Source of the DNA: Saccharospirillum sp965652395
GTDB lineage: Bacteria > Pseudomonadota > Gammaproteobacteria > Pseudomonadales > Natronospirillaceae
DNA: 64,000 nt
Assembly: GCA_965652395.1 (NCBI GenBank)
Contig: CBFGUW010000014.1
Location: 46,129 to 110,128, forward strand
Direction of reading: 5' to 3'
Both the position numbers and the translations under genes were made by a program. Positions 17,452 to 26,780 of the stretch are shown in pieces. Under the pieces are notes generated by a model that saw nothing but the letters and a program-made list of their open reading frames with translations, did no database searches and was not told where the DNA came from. How positions within the stretch are numbered: the first letter of the stretch is position 1; every line of letters starts with the position of its first letter.

Positions 17452-18219
17452 TTAAATAGTATTAGGCATGGCATCGTTCAGCGGATTGTCTCTCTCGTGG
17501 GTGATGCCGCCATTAAGGAGTTTCTCGGGGCTCACGTCCCGGCTGTAGTATGCAGCGTTCTCTTCTTCATCCCAGCTGATGTTTTCCACATTCACGGCCA
17601 ACCCGGCATAGGCGCCTTCGGTGTCTGACCACAGAACAACGTCTCCTTTACCGGCCGTGGCCTGGGCACGCTCAGAGAAGTCCACCACGGTGAGACCGGC
17701 ATCGGCATTCACAGAGAAGTTGTTCTCTTGGGTGAAGGTGTCGACCGCTTCTTCGGTCATCAGCAACATGGCAATCTGCCCGGCTTCCACACCGGCTTCC
17801 GCGCCTACGTTAATAGCGCCCATGTCGTAGAACATCGGCTGGCTCCAGCCGTTCAATTCCTCGCTGGGGTTATCGTTGGGACTGAAGTTCCCATTGCCTT
17901 CGTTGACCAGCAAAACGCCTTCACCCCCGGCACCACCGACGATAAAGGACGCCCGTCCGTAATTTGGCACCAGGAAAACCGCCTCGGCCTCTTGCAAGGC
18001 TTGCTGGACTTCGTCATCTGCCTTCATCTGGTCGACCATGCCTTTGGCTTCGTTGAGCGTGTCTTCAGCCTCCTGGAGCTTGTCTCCCTGCATGGCCTCT
18101 TCGGTATTGCCCTCCAATTCATCCTGGCCGGATTCATTGGCCTGTGCAACAGGGGCGAGTGAGCTGGCCACCAACGTAGCGCAGGTGGCTACTGACAGTG
18201 CTTTCAAATTCCAGTTCAT
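17452..18219 (-). CDS. SYLF/Ysc84 domain lipid-binding protein, exported
   Basis: A 255-residue protein with a Sec signal peptide (cut likely after AQA, about residue 27), an acidic helical stretch from 30 to 80, and a SYLF-type domain: AVFLVPNYGRASFIVGGAGGEGVLL, then MFYDMGAINVGAEAGVEAGQIAMLLMTEEAVDTF. The domain binds membrane lipids in other organisms; bacterial roles are unclear. The ribosome site AAAGGAG gives a firm start. It is monocistronic. Confidence 0.85.
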   Translation of the reverse strand: MNWNLKALSVATCATLVASSLAPVAQANESGQDELEGNTEEAMQGDKLQEAEDTLNEAKGMVDQMKADDEVQQALQEAEAVFLVPNYGRASFIVGGAGGEGVLLVNEGNGNFSPNDNPSEELNGWSQPMFYDMGAINVGAEAGVEAGQIAMLLMTEEAVDTFTQENNFSVNADAGLTVVDFSERAQATAGKGDVVLWSDTEGAYAGLAVNVENISWDEEENAAYYSRDVSPEKLLNGGITHERDNPLNDAMPNTI

Positions 18220-18575
18220 AATGCAGTCTCCTTTCCTAAATTAAAATGACAGCCAGACAGCTGAATGCCTGGCTTATTTAAGCGCTTGTTTGCGCATCTA
18301 CACCCTAACCTTCGGCAAAGGCCATGCCAGTAACACACAACCCAACTAATGGTGGCTCTGCCCTGCTTCCGCCAGCGATACCCAAGGGGGCCGTATAAAA
18401 ATACTCAGTACCGGCATCCATGAAAAAGTTACTGATTGACCCTGTAAAATATGCAGAGACTGGAGCTGTTTTTATTGCGCTTTTTCCTTTTTCGCTGTAA
18501 ATCTATGCGCCCGATTCAACATTCGGCAGTACCTCGCTCCAGTGCGATGTTCGCCGATATACGAGTAAAGAGAAG
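18220..18575. other. Intergenic region without recognised features
   Basis: Between the SYLF gene and ridA, which diverge. AT content rises towards ridA and probably holds both promoters. No repeat, RNA gene or long open frame with protein-like character was seen. Confidence 0.45.
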
Positions 18576-18959
18576 ATGACCAGAAAACTGATATCCAGCG
18601 GTTCAGAGTTCGAAGCGAAAATTGGTTATTCCCGTGCCGTAGTGGAAGGCGACTTTGTGTTTGTCTCCGGTACAACCGGCTACAACTACGAAAAGATGGG
18701 CATCAGTGATGATGTCGTCGAGCAAGCCGATCAGTGTTTTGTCAACATAAAGAAAGCACTGGAAGAAGCCGGCAGCTCCATCGCCGACATCGTTCGGGTC
18801 ACTTATATTCTGCCCAACCGGGACGACTTCGAACCCTGCTGGCCGGTGCTCAGCAAATGGCTCGGCGATGTCCGACCAGCCGCGACCATGATGGAAGCCC
18901 GCCTGCTGAATGATGAGATGAAAATCGAAGTTCAGGTCACGGCAAAGAAATCAGCCTGA
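18576..18959 (+). CDS. RidA family protein
   Basis: A 127-residue trimeric RidA/YjgF-type protein. The key arginine lies in VRPAATMMEARL, and the family segments FVSGTTGY and VRVTYILPNRDDFE are present. Classical RidA hydrolyses reactive 2-aminoacrylate; this member differs around the active site and may belong to another Rid subfamily. It converges with the ydbT-like gene. Confidence 0.9.
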   Translation: MTRKLISSGSEFEAKIGYSRAVVEGDFVFVSGTTGYNYEKMGISDDVVEQADQCFVNIKKALEEAGSSIADIVRVTYILPNRDDFEPCWPVLSKWLGDVRPAATMMEARLLNDEMKIEVQVTAKKSA

Positions 18960-18991
18960 CCGCTGCTCGCCGGAACAATCGGTGTTCCGGC

Positions 18992-20470
18992 TCACATCCA
19001 GCGCCCCTGATGCCCCCCAACCTGCGCCAACAGGCTGTCTCTCACCTCGGCCAACCTGGACTGCTTAACAAAGGCTATATCCGCCGCCTTGGCCCCGCTC
19101 CAAACCTTAAAAGCCGCGCAGCCATGCTGCCTGAGCAACGGCCCTTGGGTGAGTTCCAGCTTCTGGATCTTTATCGCGGGAATATAGGTTTGGCGATAGC
19201 CCAAAAACCCGGTCTGAATGGCCACCCAGCCATCGCTCTCGAAATACTTGTTCCTGCGCCAACTGAGATATGAAAGACCACCCACGACAAAATACGCCAG
19301 ACCAGAAAGCCAGGGGCTGATCCAACCCACCAGCCAGCCGGCTACAAACCAGGCCAGCATCGCCAGAGTACCGTAAGTCAACGTATTCCAACCGATTCTC
19401 GCAGCCTCGGTAAGCTGCCAAGCCCCTTCCTTGAGTTGCAGCATTTCACGAAGCTGAGCCAGCTCGTCCGCCGTTAAAACGGGTATCAAAAAGCCACCCA
19501 AGCCGCTATGGCCGGTGGTGTCGTTGGCCTGTTGCAGCTCGACCGAGTATCGATTAAGCAGCCGGGCAATAACACTCTGTTTAATGACCACAGATTGCAG
19601 CTTATGCTGCTTGAAACCTCGATCAAGCCGATTGAACAATCCAGCCTGATACTGAAACTGCTGATCCTTCACTGTTAAGTGGTAGCGCCAATACCTGGCG
19701 ATAGACAGCAGAACGGAGAGGCCATATAAAACCACAAGAGCGGCGATAACAAGCATCGCGCCCAGTATAAGGAGTGCTACAACACCGGCCCCCTGCAATG
19801 CACTGAACCATTCGAACAAATGCGTTTCCCGCGCCCGGTCGACCAGCCAATCCGACATCTCGCTGGAACCCAGCAAGGTGCCCAACACCGGCACCAGGTA
19901 GATCAGGCTGTTGTGCATCAGCCCGTACCGCAGCAGATCGGCCGGAGTCAGCTGCAACTCGAATTCGGGTTTGGTGATGGTTTCCGTTGCGGTTGTTTTT
20001 GATTCCGAGGCTCCTTTCTCCATCGCTTTATATCGACGAAAGCGCTCACGGACATCCTCCGCCAGCGCTTTGGCGATCCCCGGCACCTTCACTTCCTGGG
20101 AAGCGCTGCCCGCGCTTTCCAAACCCAAATGCCAGAGATTGAAGGGGCGAAAATACCAGGGTTGCGACAGACCGGCCTCCTGAACCCGGTCGAAATCCAA
20201 TGACAACCGCTTGCGGTTGAGAAGGCCGCTGTAAATCTGAATCTGCCGGTCGTCATACTGAAAACGGTATCGCCACCACTGCATGGCTGCCAATACCATC
20301 AACACCACCATGAGAACAGCGGCTCCGGCCCACACATAAGCATTGCGCCACCCGTCCGAAGCGACCAACACCGCCAGCGCCGGCCACAGATTGATAAGGC
20401 CGCGAAGGTTCGCCAGGAAGAAATAAAACCCGGCCGCTGGAGAGCAACGGTGCCATGGCTCATTCATCAT
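18992..20470 (-). CDS. ydbT: PH domain (bPH_2) membrane protein, YdbT-like
   Basis: 492 residues from ATG 20470. It has several hydrophobic pairs and three bacterial PH domains (bPH_2, DUF304), recognisable by repeats of the form YRFQYDDRQIQIYSGLLNRK, HLTVKDQQFQYQAGLFNR and the C-terminal VAIQTGFLGYRQTYIPAIKIQKLELTQGP. It forms a translationally coupled pair with the YdbS-like gene (8-11 base overlap), as in other bacteria. The pair is linked to resistance to class II bacteriocins in Bacillus; in proteobacteria the role is unknown. Confidence 0.85.
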   Translation of the reverse strand: MMNEPWHRCSPAAGFYFFLANLRGLINLWPALAVLVASDGWRNAYVWAGAAVLMVVLMVLAAMQWWRYRFQYDDRQIQIYSGLLNRKRLSLDFDRVQEAGLSQPWYFRPFNLWHLGLESAGSASQEVKVPGIAKALAEDVRERFRRYKAMEKGASESKTTATETITKPEFELQLTPADLLRYGLMHNSLIYLVPVLGTLLGSSEMSDWLVDRARETHLFEWFSALQGAGVVALLILGAMLVIAALVVLYGLSVLLSIARYWRYHLTVKDQQFQYQAGLFNRLDRGFKQHKLQSVVIKQSVIARLLNRYSVELQQANDTTGHSGLGGFLIPVLTADELAQLREMLQLKEGAWQLTEAARIGWNTLTYGTLAMLAWFVAGWLVGWISPWLSGLAYFVVGGLSYLSWRRNKYFESDGWVAIQTGFLGYRQTYIPAIKIQKLELTQGPLLRQHGCAAFKVWSGAKAADIAFVKQSRLAEVRDSLLAQVGGHQGRWM

Positions 20471-21023
20471 TGCTCTCCACCGGCTCTGCATTGATGGTCG
20501 CCAGCAATCGTGATTTCAGTTCATAGGCCCGGTGTTGGCCCAGCCCGGGCAGACGAACATCTGACCCGTGAGTACCAGCGGAATAGACGGATAAAGTGGC
20601 CAAGCCAAACGCCCGCTCAATGGGCCCTTGAGTCACTTCCAGGTGCTGTATTCGGTTGAAAGAAACGGACAGCTGCTTCCAGACCATAACGCCCATTTGC
20701 ACATTGAAGTCATGCTCCCTGACCTGGTATTTCAAGCGCCGGGCGCGACGATCACATACTACGAAGTAACCCGTTACATACCCCACCAACAAAAGGATAA
20801 ACAAACCGAAAAACAGAGAGAGGCCGAGCCAGTCCCCCAGGAACCAATAGGCAGCAGAGAGTGCAACAAGGAGAAAAAGGGAAAACAACGTTTCGTGCAC
20901 ACGCAGCAACGAGCGGTAGGCGGGGCTCACGGCCTGCCAGTGGGTGCTTTGGGTAAGCGGAGGTTGAGTCAAGAGTGTCCCCTGTCCATTTGGAATTTTG
21001 GGCCTGTAAAACCACTGGACCAA
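20460..21023 (-). CDS. ydbS: PH domain (bPH_2) membrane protein, YdbS-like
   Basis: Up to 187 residues with two adjacent membrane segments (LFSLFLLVALSAAYWFL and LSLFFGLFILLLVGYVTGYFVV) and one bPH_2 domain: GVMVWKQLSVSFNRIQHLEVTQGPIERAFGLATLSVYSAG. It is the first gene of the ydbS-ydbT pair. The exact start is uncertain; a TTG at 20975 would shorten it by 16 residues and leave a larger gap to the divergent lysE-type gene. Confidence 0.85.
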   Translation of the reverse strand: MVQWFYRPKIPNGQGTLLTQPPLTQSTHWQAVSPAYRSLLRVHETLFSLFLLVALSAAYWFLGDWLGLSLFFGLFILLLVGYVTGYFVVCDRRARRLKYQVREHDFNVQMGVMVWKQLSVSFNRIQHLEVTQGPIERAFGLATLSVYSAGTHGSDVRLPGLGQHRAYELKSRLLATINAEPVESNDE

Positions 21024-21097
21024 TGGTATCCTGTCCGGGCGGGCCTAGGAAGATCCGTCATTGTCTGGCGTGGTCGGCTCCGTCGAGGTTTAATTTA

Positions 21098-21709
21098 ATG
21101 CACGGCTATCTCATTTTTTTGTTCGTAACCGCCATTACCGTCATGAGCCCGGGGCCTGGAGTGCTGTTGACCCTAACCAATGCCATAAGACATGGCCTGC
21201 CTGCAGCCATATTCGGGTTCCTTGGCCTCGCTCTTGGCATCTTCATCGTTGCTTCAATATCCGCCACCAGTCTCGGCCTTTTGTTGGCTACCTCATCAGT
21301 GGCATTCAGTATTTTGAAATATATTGGTGCCGGTTATCTAATATACTTGGGTATCAAACTATGGCGCTCGCCAGCCAAGCCGCTGGAAGTAAAGGACAGA
21401 AAACCTCAGCATCCTGCAAGACTTTTTATGGAAGGCCTGGCCCTTCAAGTCACCAACCCGAAAGCTATTTTCTTTTTTATGTCGGTGTTCCCCCAGTTCA
21501 TAGATTATTCCAAAGACTATGTTCATCAGTTTATGGTAATGGTCGCCACTTACAGTGTCCTGGTAATATTCATACACCTAATATATGCCTATCTGGCGAG
21601 GCAGGCGCGAGACTGGTTCACTTCCGAGCGGGGCGGCTTGATCGTAAACCGGTTGGGCGGTGGGACATTCGTTTGCTTCGGCCTCGGTTTGGCCTCGGCG
21701 AATAAATAA
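21098..21709 (+). CDS. LysE/RhtB family amino-acid exporter
   Basis: A 203-residue membrane protein with about six hydrophobic segments. It starts MHGYLIFLFVTAITVMSPGPGVLLTLTNAIRHG, where the SPGP motif and following region are diagnostic of LysE/RhtB, and continues with GAGYLIYLGIKLWRSP. It exports amino acids or derivatives by proton antiport; the substrate is unknown. A longer open frame to 20975 would overlap the ydbS-like gene. A GNAT gene follows 22 bases downstream, a common pairing. Confidence 0.88.
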   Translation: MHGYLIFLFVTAITVMSPGPGVLLTLTNAIRHGLPAAIFGFLGLALGIFIVASISATSLGLLLATSSVAFSILKYIGAGYLIYLGIKLWRSPAKPLEVKDRKPQHPARLFMEGLALQVTNPKAIFFFMSVFPQFIDYSKDYVHQFMVMVATYSVLVIFIHLIYAYLARQARDWFTSERGGLIVNRLGGGTFVCFGLGLASANK

Positions 21710-21731
21710 ACAACACCCACGAGGTTTACCA

Positions 21732-22202
21732 ATGCCACACCAGTATCGGCGGACCCAACCACAGGACATACACCAACTGTTCGATGTACGGGCCAGCACC
21801 CGTGAGAACCCGATCTCTTCGGAGCGGTTGGCCACTCTGGGAATAACGCCTGATAGCACAAAGGAAGCTCTTGGTAATGGTGACGCTGTCAGTTGGGTGT
21901 GTATTGCAGAGGACAGAGTCGTCGGCTTCTGCACCGGCGACGTTCATTCGGGGGAAGTCCTGGTATTGGCCGTCTTACCCGAGTTTGAAGGCCAAGGCAT
22001 CGGCAAAACACTGCTGTTAAAGGTAACCGACGAACTATTGCGGTATAACCACGAATCACTCTGGCTGGCCGCCGATTCAAACCCCAGGGTACGATCCCAT
22101 GGGTTCTATCGAAAACTCGGGTGGCAGCCAACCGGAAAAACACTCGAAAACGGAGATGAGATTCTGTCTTTTTCTGCAACAGTAAATAAGGCAAAGCAAT
22201 GA
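21732..22202 (+). CDS. GNAT family N-acetyltransferase
   Basis: A 156-residue acetyltransferase. Motif A is VLVLAVLPEFEGQGIGKTLLLKV, and the C-terminal part NPRVRSHGFYRKLGWQPTG is typical. It follows the LysE-type exporter and overlaps the next gene by ATGA, so it sits in a three-gene operon. The substrate is unknown; a partner role with the exporter in handling an amino acid or toxic amine is possible. Confidence 0.85.
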   Translation: MPHQYRRTQPQDIHQLFDVRASTRENPISSERLATLGITPDSTKEALGNGDAVSWVCIAEDRVVGFCTGDVHSGEVLVLAVLPEFEGQGIGKTLLLKVTDELLRYNHESLWLAADSNPRVRSHGFYRKLGWQPTGKTLENGDEILSFSATVNKAKQ

Positions 22203-22636
22203 TTAAACTACTCGCCAAGTGGACACTCATAGTTTGCCTGAATGCCGTCATCAGTTTCTATTTTGCCTTGTCAGAGACAAGACCACTCACTGAGATCTTC
22301 GCCATGGTGGCAGGCGTGTTTACCTTTATTGGCATCTACATGGCCTTGGAGCAAAGGGCTCTACGAAAGAACAAACAGGCCCTCGCCAAACGCTTGACCA
22401 TTGCCACCTGTTTAAAAGCCTGCACACAGTTTTTCCCGATGCTTGAGGTGTGGGCTGGCATAGCGGCCAGCATCGCAGTCAGCGCAATTATCCCAGGGAG
22501 AGGGTTTTTCCAGGTGTATTTCATTACTCTTCTGGATGGGCTTCTACTTTCCATAGTGGTGGGTGTGTTGATGGTGCTGTTATTTATTGCGGAACGGATT
22601 TATCGAACCTATCAGGAAGGTAAAAATACGCTTTAA
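22199..22636 (+). CDS. Hypothetical four-helix membrane protein
   Basis: The protein has 145 residues with four hydrophobic segments: LIVCLNAVISFYFAL, IFAMVAGVFTFIGIYMAL, a helix around IAASIAVSAII, and LLLSIVVGVLMVLLFIA. I do not recognise the family. It overlaps the GNAT gene by four bases and so is probably co-translated with it. Confidence 0.7.
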   Translation: MIKLLAKWTLIVCLNAVISFYFALSETRPLTEIFAMVAGVFTFIGIYMALEQRALRKNKQALAKRLTIATCLKACTQFFPMLEVWAGIAASIAVSAIIPGRGFFQVYFITLLDGLLLSIVVGVLMVLLFIAERIYRTYQEGKNTL

Positions 22637-22692
22637 CAATGAAGCCCAAGTGCTAAAGTGTGTTGGTAGCCTATATAAAAGGAGCCGACGTG

Positions 22693-23319
22693 ATGCGTCT
22701 GTCGAAAGGGTTCATGGTCGCCTTGATGACCGGTATGTTATCGGGTTGTATATCATCCGGCCCTCAATACCTGTCTCGCCCTGAAGCCTTATCGAGCACG
22801 GGTACCTTTACCCATGACCCGTCTGGCTTGACGTTTCCCATAGCCGTTGGCGACTTTCAAAGGGTCGATATCTATCAATTCGATGTTGAAGGGGAGAACA
22901 TCGGAGTGACCTACCAGCTGACCGACGATGCCAAACCGGTTACGGTTAGTGTCTATGTCTATCCATCGCCGTCCATTGTGTCCCTGGGGTCGCCGGAGTC
23001 AGTGACCAAGAGCGCTCAGGCGACATTGTGTCAGCAAGAGTTCGAAACCACGAAACAAGAGATCATGGCCGCGCGCACTAACGCCTCACACCTCGAAAGC
23101 GACACGTCCGGAGGCATTCAAAACCTGCTGGCCCGGTTTGAATACGAAGAAGCATTCGCTGGCAAACAACAGCGTCTGTCCTCCATTTTGGAACTGTCGT
23201 GCTACATGGATGACCAGTGGAACATCAAATACCGAGTGACCTACCCGAGTTCTGTGGAGGTCCAACAGGAGCTTCAACAGTTACAAACGGTTATTGAGGA
23301 TTCAGACAGCACCTTATGA
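22693..23319 (+). CDS. Hypothetical lipoprotein
   Basis: A 208-residue protein with a proper type II signal: short basic start, hydrophobic core and lipobox LSGC (C19). The ribosome site AAAAGGAG lies 9 bases before ATG 22693. The mature part has about 190 residues, mixed and soluble, with two other cysteines. No family was recognised. An envelope location is likely. Confidence 0.75.
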   Translation: MRLSKGFMVALMTGMLSGCISSGPQYLSRPEALSSTGTFTHDPSGLTFPIAVGDFQRVDIYQFDVEGENIGVTYQLTDDAKPVTVSVYVYPSPSIVSLGSPESVTKSAQATLCQQEFETTKQEIMAARTNASHLESDTSGGIQNLLARFEYEEAFAGKQQRLSSILELSCYMDDQWNIKYRVTYPSSVEVQQELQQLQTVIEDSDSTL

Positions 23320-23604
23320 CAGCAGTCACATCCTCTTAGGCCATCCAGGCCACCGGCGCGAGCCGCATAGCCGAGTGTGAGGCTGCCTTGAAATCGCTCC
23401 TCCATAAACGATGAACCGAACGTAACCGGCAAATCGATGACGCGTCAGTTCCAATAAAACGCATCGGTTCTGCTGCTTAATAAATACCGATGCACCAACC
23501 GATCCACTCGCCCTTGTCAAACCCCCACCCCCATCTACACTCCATGAACTGCCCCTCAAAACGAGCGCAGGGAAATCGTCTGCATTATTCAAAGGATAAC
23601 GAAC

Positions 23605-25467
23605 ATGACTACTCCTGATACCTCGGACGACACCATCGTCTACGCCAAAATCCACCCCGCCATCGGCATCGCCCGCGTCGGCAATTCCAAACAGGAAGAC
23701 GGCTACTACATCGGCCCGCAAGTAACGAACCCGCCTCCCAAAGAGCCCGGTGCCTATCGCGATGCCACCGGGGCGTTAAAACGGGAGGTCGCGCAGTTTC
23801 GGTTGTACGGTTACAACGCTAAGGGCGAGGTCGTTCGTGAATTGTTCATGGATGACAACACACAAATCGAATGGCGGGTTGAGCTGGCCAACCACAAGGC
23901 CGTCTGGTACAACTTTGAAATCGCGCTGGACATTCCCGAAGCCAAAACAGCACCACCTTCCACGTTACGCAATGCGGACATAAAAGATCGCGGCCGCCTG
24001 TCCATTGAACCGGGGCCACGCACCATCGGCACACCGGAAACGCAGGGGCCTGAGTATCATTTCACCGGCGGTTCATTCATGGGCATTGAGGTGCCGCTCG
24101 GTGAGCTGCGGACGGACAAGGTGGGACGGTTGGAGGCTTTTGGTGGCCTGGGTCAGTCCGCCAATTACGAGCACAAAGCGCCGACCACCTTCGCGAACAA
24201 TGATGGCTGGTATGACGATACCAGCGACGGACCGGTCACAGCCTCGGTGACGTTGCACGGTCGCAAACTGGAGGTCGCTCCCGCCTGGGTGGTGGTGGCT
24301 CCGCCGAATTACGGCCCGCAACAAAAAACCGTCCGCACCATGTACGCCTTGATGACGGATGTAGCCATTCAGGCCGGGCAGTTACCGGCGCCAACACGAC
24401 CGTCGTTCCAGCACGATATCCTGCCCATCCTCACGGCCATGTGCGAGCTTCAATGGATGAACGCGGGCTTTGCCGCCGGGTTCGGCTTCGGTATGCCGCA
24501 GCATTTTCTGGCCCCTGATTATCTTCGCAAACTGGCGCATCCGGGAAACACCTATCAGGAACTGCGTCGCACAGTCGTCCACGCGTTCCGTAACCCGGCG
24601 GACCAAGACGTGTCCATGAACCTTTGGCCGTGGATCTACGGTGACGCCATGGGAGTGCCCATGCCGCCCCTGGTCAACGCTATGAATGCCCTCACCGAAA
24701 CGCAACTGGCTCTATTGGAATATTGGGCGGAGGGTGAATTCGAGGCCGATTACAACCCGGACGCGCCGCCTTCAACACCTACATCCATCGACGAGGTGCC
24801 CGTGGCCGAGCAACCCGCCATGCTCGACCGAGCCGCGCTGGAATTCTGCCTGGCGGATGCCTTCCACCCCGGTTGCGAGATGACCTGGCCCGTGCGCCAT
24901 GCCACCATGTACAGCGAGCCCTATCGGTGGCGCCACCGTGACCCATCGAACCCCGAACCGGATTACGGCACCACCCTCACCCCGGCTGAGGCGCTCTCGT
25001 ACAACGGCCCGCTCTACGCCCAATTCCCCGGCTCCATTACCCGGTGGATGGCGATTCCCTGGCAAACCGACACCGCCAGCTGCCGCTCCGGGTACGACCC
25101 CAAGTACGACCCCTACCTGCCCACCTTCTGGCCGGCGCGCGTTCCCAACCAGGTGCTCAGCAAGAAGAACTACGACACCGTGATGAACACCGACCTCCCC
25201 CGTGAGCAACGGCTCGCAGCCTTCAACCAACGCGCGGATTGGGACCGCACCCTGGGCGTCGGATACGACACCCAATTGGCGAACATGATCGATGGTTTTC
25301 CCGACATGGGCATCGTGGAGGTGCGTCCGGGCATCAAAGACGACCCGGACTTTCCACCCGTGATGCAAGTGGAGGACCGGGGCGGTAAAGACATGACGCC
25401 CGAAGAACGTCGCCTGACGGACCACGGCATGCGCCGTGCCGCCATGCGTCAGAAACCCGATCAATAA
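23605..25467 (+). CDS. LodA/GoxA-like cysteine tryptophylquinone oxidase
   Basis: A 620-residue protein of the LodA family (L-lysine epsilon-oxidase, glycine oxidase GoxA), which deaminates amino acids and releases H2O2, often killing competitors. The start IHPAIGIARVGNS is diagnostic. The cofactor region reads IPWQTDTASC, where D489 and C493 match the LodA pair Asp512 / Cys516 (D-x3-C); W509 in TFWPARVPN is the best candidate for the partner tryptophan. There is no signal peptide, as in LodA. The maturase follows 12 bases downstream. A ribosome site (AAAGGAT) fits the start. The substrate amino acid cannot be told. Confidence 0.9.
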   Translation: MTTPDTSDDTIVYAKIHPAIGIARVGNSKQEDGYYIGPQVTNPPPKEPGAYRDATGALKREVAQFRLYGYNAKGEVVRELFMDDNTQIEWRVELANHKAVWYNFEIALDIPEAKTAPPSTLRNADIKDRGRLSIEPGPRTIGTPETQGPEYHFTGGSFMGIEVPLGELRTDKVGRLEAFGGLGQSANYEHKAPTTFANNDGWYDDTSDGPVTASVTLHGRKLEVAPAWVVVAPPNYGPQQKTVRTMYALMTDVAIQAGQLPAPTRPSFQHDILPILTAMCELQWMNAGFAAGFGFGMPQHFLAPDYLRKLAHPGNTYQELRRTVVHAFRNPADQDVSMNLWPWIYGDAMGVPMPPLVNAMNALTETQLALLEYWAEGEFEADYNPDAPPSTPTSIDEVPVAEQPAMLDRAALEFCLADAFHPGCEMTWPVRHATMYSEPYRWRHRDPSNPEPDYGTTLTPAEALSYNGPLYAQFPGSITRWMAIPWQTDTASCRSGYDPKYDPYLPTFWPARVPNQVLSKKNYDTVMNTDLPREQRLAAFNQRADWDRTLGVGYDTQLANMIDGFPDMGIVEVRPGIKDDPDFPPVMQVEDRGGKDMTPEERRLTDHGMRRAAMRQKPDQ

Positions 25468-25479
25468 GCGCTGGCGGGA

Positions 25480-26619
25480 ATGACCATTACCCTGCACAAC
25501 CCAAGTTGGGATGTCATCATCCTGGGGGCGGGTGTCGCCGGTTGCGCCTTGGCGAGACGGTTGGCGCCTTCCCACCGGGTGTTGATGCTGGAGCAACGAT
25601 CACGCCCGGCCAAAGCCCCGCGCATCGGCGAATCCCTCCCTGGCGCGGCGCGCGTCCTGCTTCAGGAACTGGGTTTGTTGAAACGGTTTTTATCGGGACC
25701 GCACCGGGAACGGGGCCCGGCGGTCTCCACCTGGGACAGCGACACCCCGGTCTGGCAGGATGCCATCACCGACCCCTCCGGGCCGGGCTGGGTGCTGGAC
25801 CGCCAAGCCTTCGATGACTTGTTACACGACGGAGCATCGGAGGCCGGGGCCGAATGGCGGACAGGCTGTCGGCGCATGGACATTAACCACGACGAAAACG
25901 GCTGGCGGGTGCACCTGCCGTTCGCGGACGTGACCCACCGCGCACCCATCCTGGTGGACGCCACCGGCCGTACCGGCGGCGTTTCCCAGCAACTCGGCTT
26001 AACCCGCACAGCGGACGATCCGCTGGTGTGCCTGTACAGCCACCTGCCCGCACAGGAAGGCGATCATGACGCCGGCCTTTGCACCTGCGCCGATGACCAC
26101 GGTTGGTGGTACAGCGTGAAGCTGCCGGATGAACACCGAATACTAGCCTATCATCTCGACATCAACGACCCGCTGCGACGCTCATTGAACGACCCCGATG
26201 CCTTTCAGCGACGGGCACGGCGGCAAACCTTGTTGGCTCAGGTGTTGGGCGACCGATCACCGGCCCCGGTCCACCACCACCCCGCCGGGACCGCCCTGTT
26301 GGATATCGCCAACCTGACCCAGGCGGGCAAAGGGTTCCTCGCCATTGGCGACGCCTTGATGACATTCGACCCGATTTCATCCCAGGGGCTGTTCCATGCC
26401 CTGGCAACCGCAGCCAGTGCCCACAATGCAATCCGCAACGGATTTCCCGAAAACGATGAGGCACTGGTGGCGTTTCAAACTGAAATGTCCGCCGTGCGGG
26501 ATCGCTATCTGCATCATTGGCAACGCACCTATGCCGGACCGGAGCGTTTTTCGAATTGTTCGTTTTGGGCGAAGTATACCCAGCGTGACATGCAGGAGGG
26601 TTTGATACCTGGGTGTTGA
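25480..26619 (+). CDS. LodB-like FAD-dependent maturase of the quinoprotein oxidase
   Basis: A 379-residue flavoprotein related to tryptophan halogenases and geranylgeranyl reductases. The FAD motif is VIILGAGVAGCALARRLA at residues 13-30, then RIGESLPGAARVLLQELGL, and the second FAD site is GFLAIGDALMTFDPISSQG. LodB proteins are required to form the cysteine tryptophylquinone of the oxidase encoded just upstream. The conserved order and 12-base spacing make that role very likely here. Confidence 0.88.
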   Translation: MTITLHNPSWDVIILGAGVAGCALARRLAPSHRVLMLEQRSRPAKAPRIGESLPGAARVLLQELGLLKRFLSGPHRERGPAVSTWDSDTPVWQDAITDPSGPGWVLDRQAFDDLLHDGASEAGAEWRTGCRRMDINHDENGWRVHLPFADVTHRAPILVDATGRTGGVSQQLGLTRTADDPLVCLYSHLPAQEGDHDAGLCTCADDHGWWYSVKLPDEHRILAYHLDINDPLRRSLNDPDAFQRRARRQTLLAQVLGDRSPAPVHHHPAGTALLDIANLTQAGKGFLAIGDALMTFDPISSQGLFHALATAASAHNAIRNGFPENDEALVAFQTEMSAVRDRYLHHWQRTYAGPERFSNCSFWAKYTQRDMQEGLIPGC

Positions 26620-26656
26620 ATCCCAATGGTAGGACGCCTGGGTTCTTTAACCACCC

Positions 26657-26780
26657 CTATTTTTGCATGGTGCGAATGAAATCCAACCATTGCTGACTGC
26701 GGTCGTGCAGCCCCTCGCAGTCGTGCAGCCATTCCAGTAGGTAAAGGCTGATGTCCGCCTCGCGAATGGGAGCGAATCCC
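26657..26780 (-). pseudogene. Remnant of an unidentified gene
   Basis: On the minus strand, directly downstream of the MerR gene, a stop-free stretch reads READISLYLLEWLHDCEGL followed by HDRSQQWLDFIRTMQK and a stop. The composition is protein-like, but there is no start codon or ribosome site of its own; the frame only continues upstream as an out-of-frame reading of the MerR gene. It may be a 3' fragment left by deletion. The family is unknown. Confidence 0.3.

Noticed and set aside
24772..25596. Minus-strand 274-residue open frame across lodA-like gene
   Set aside because: A shadow of a GC-rich gene; histidine- and valine-rich composition without motifs.
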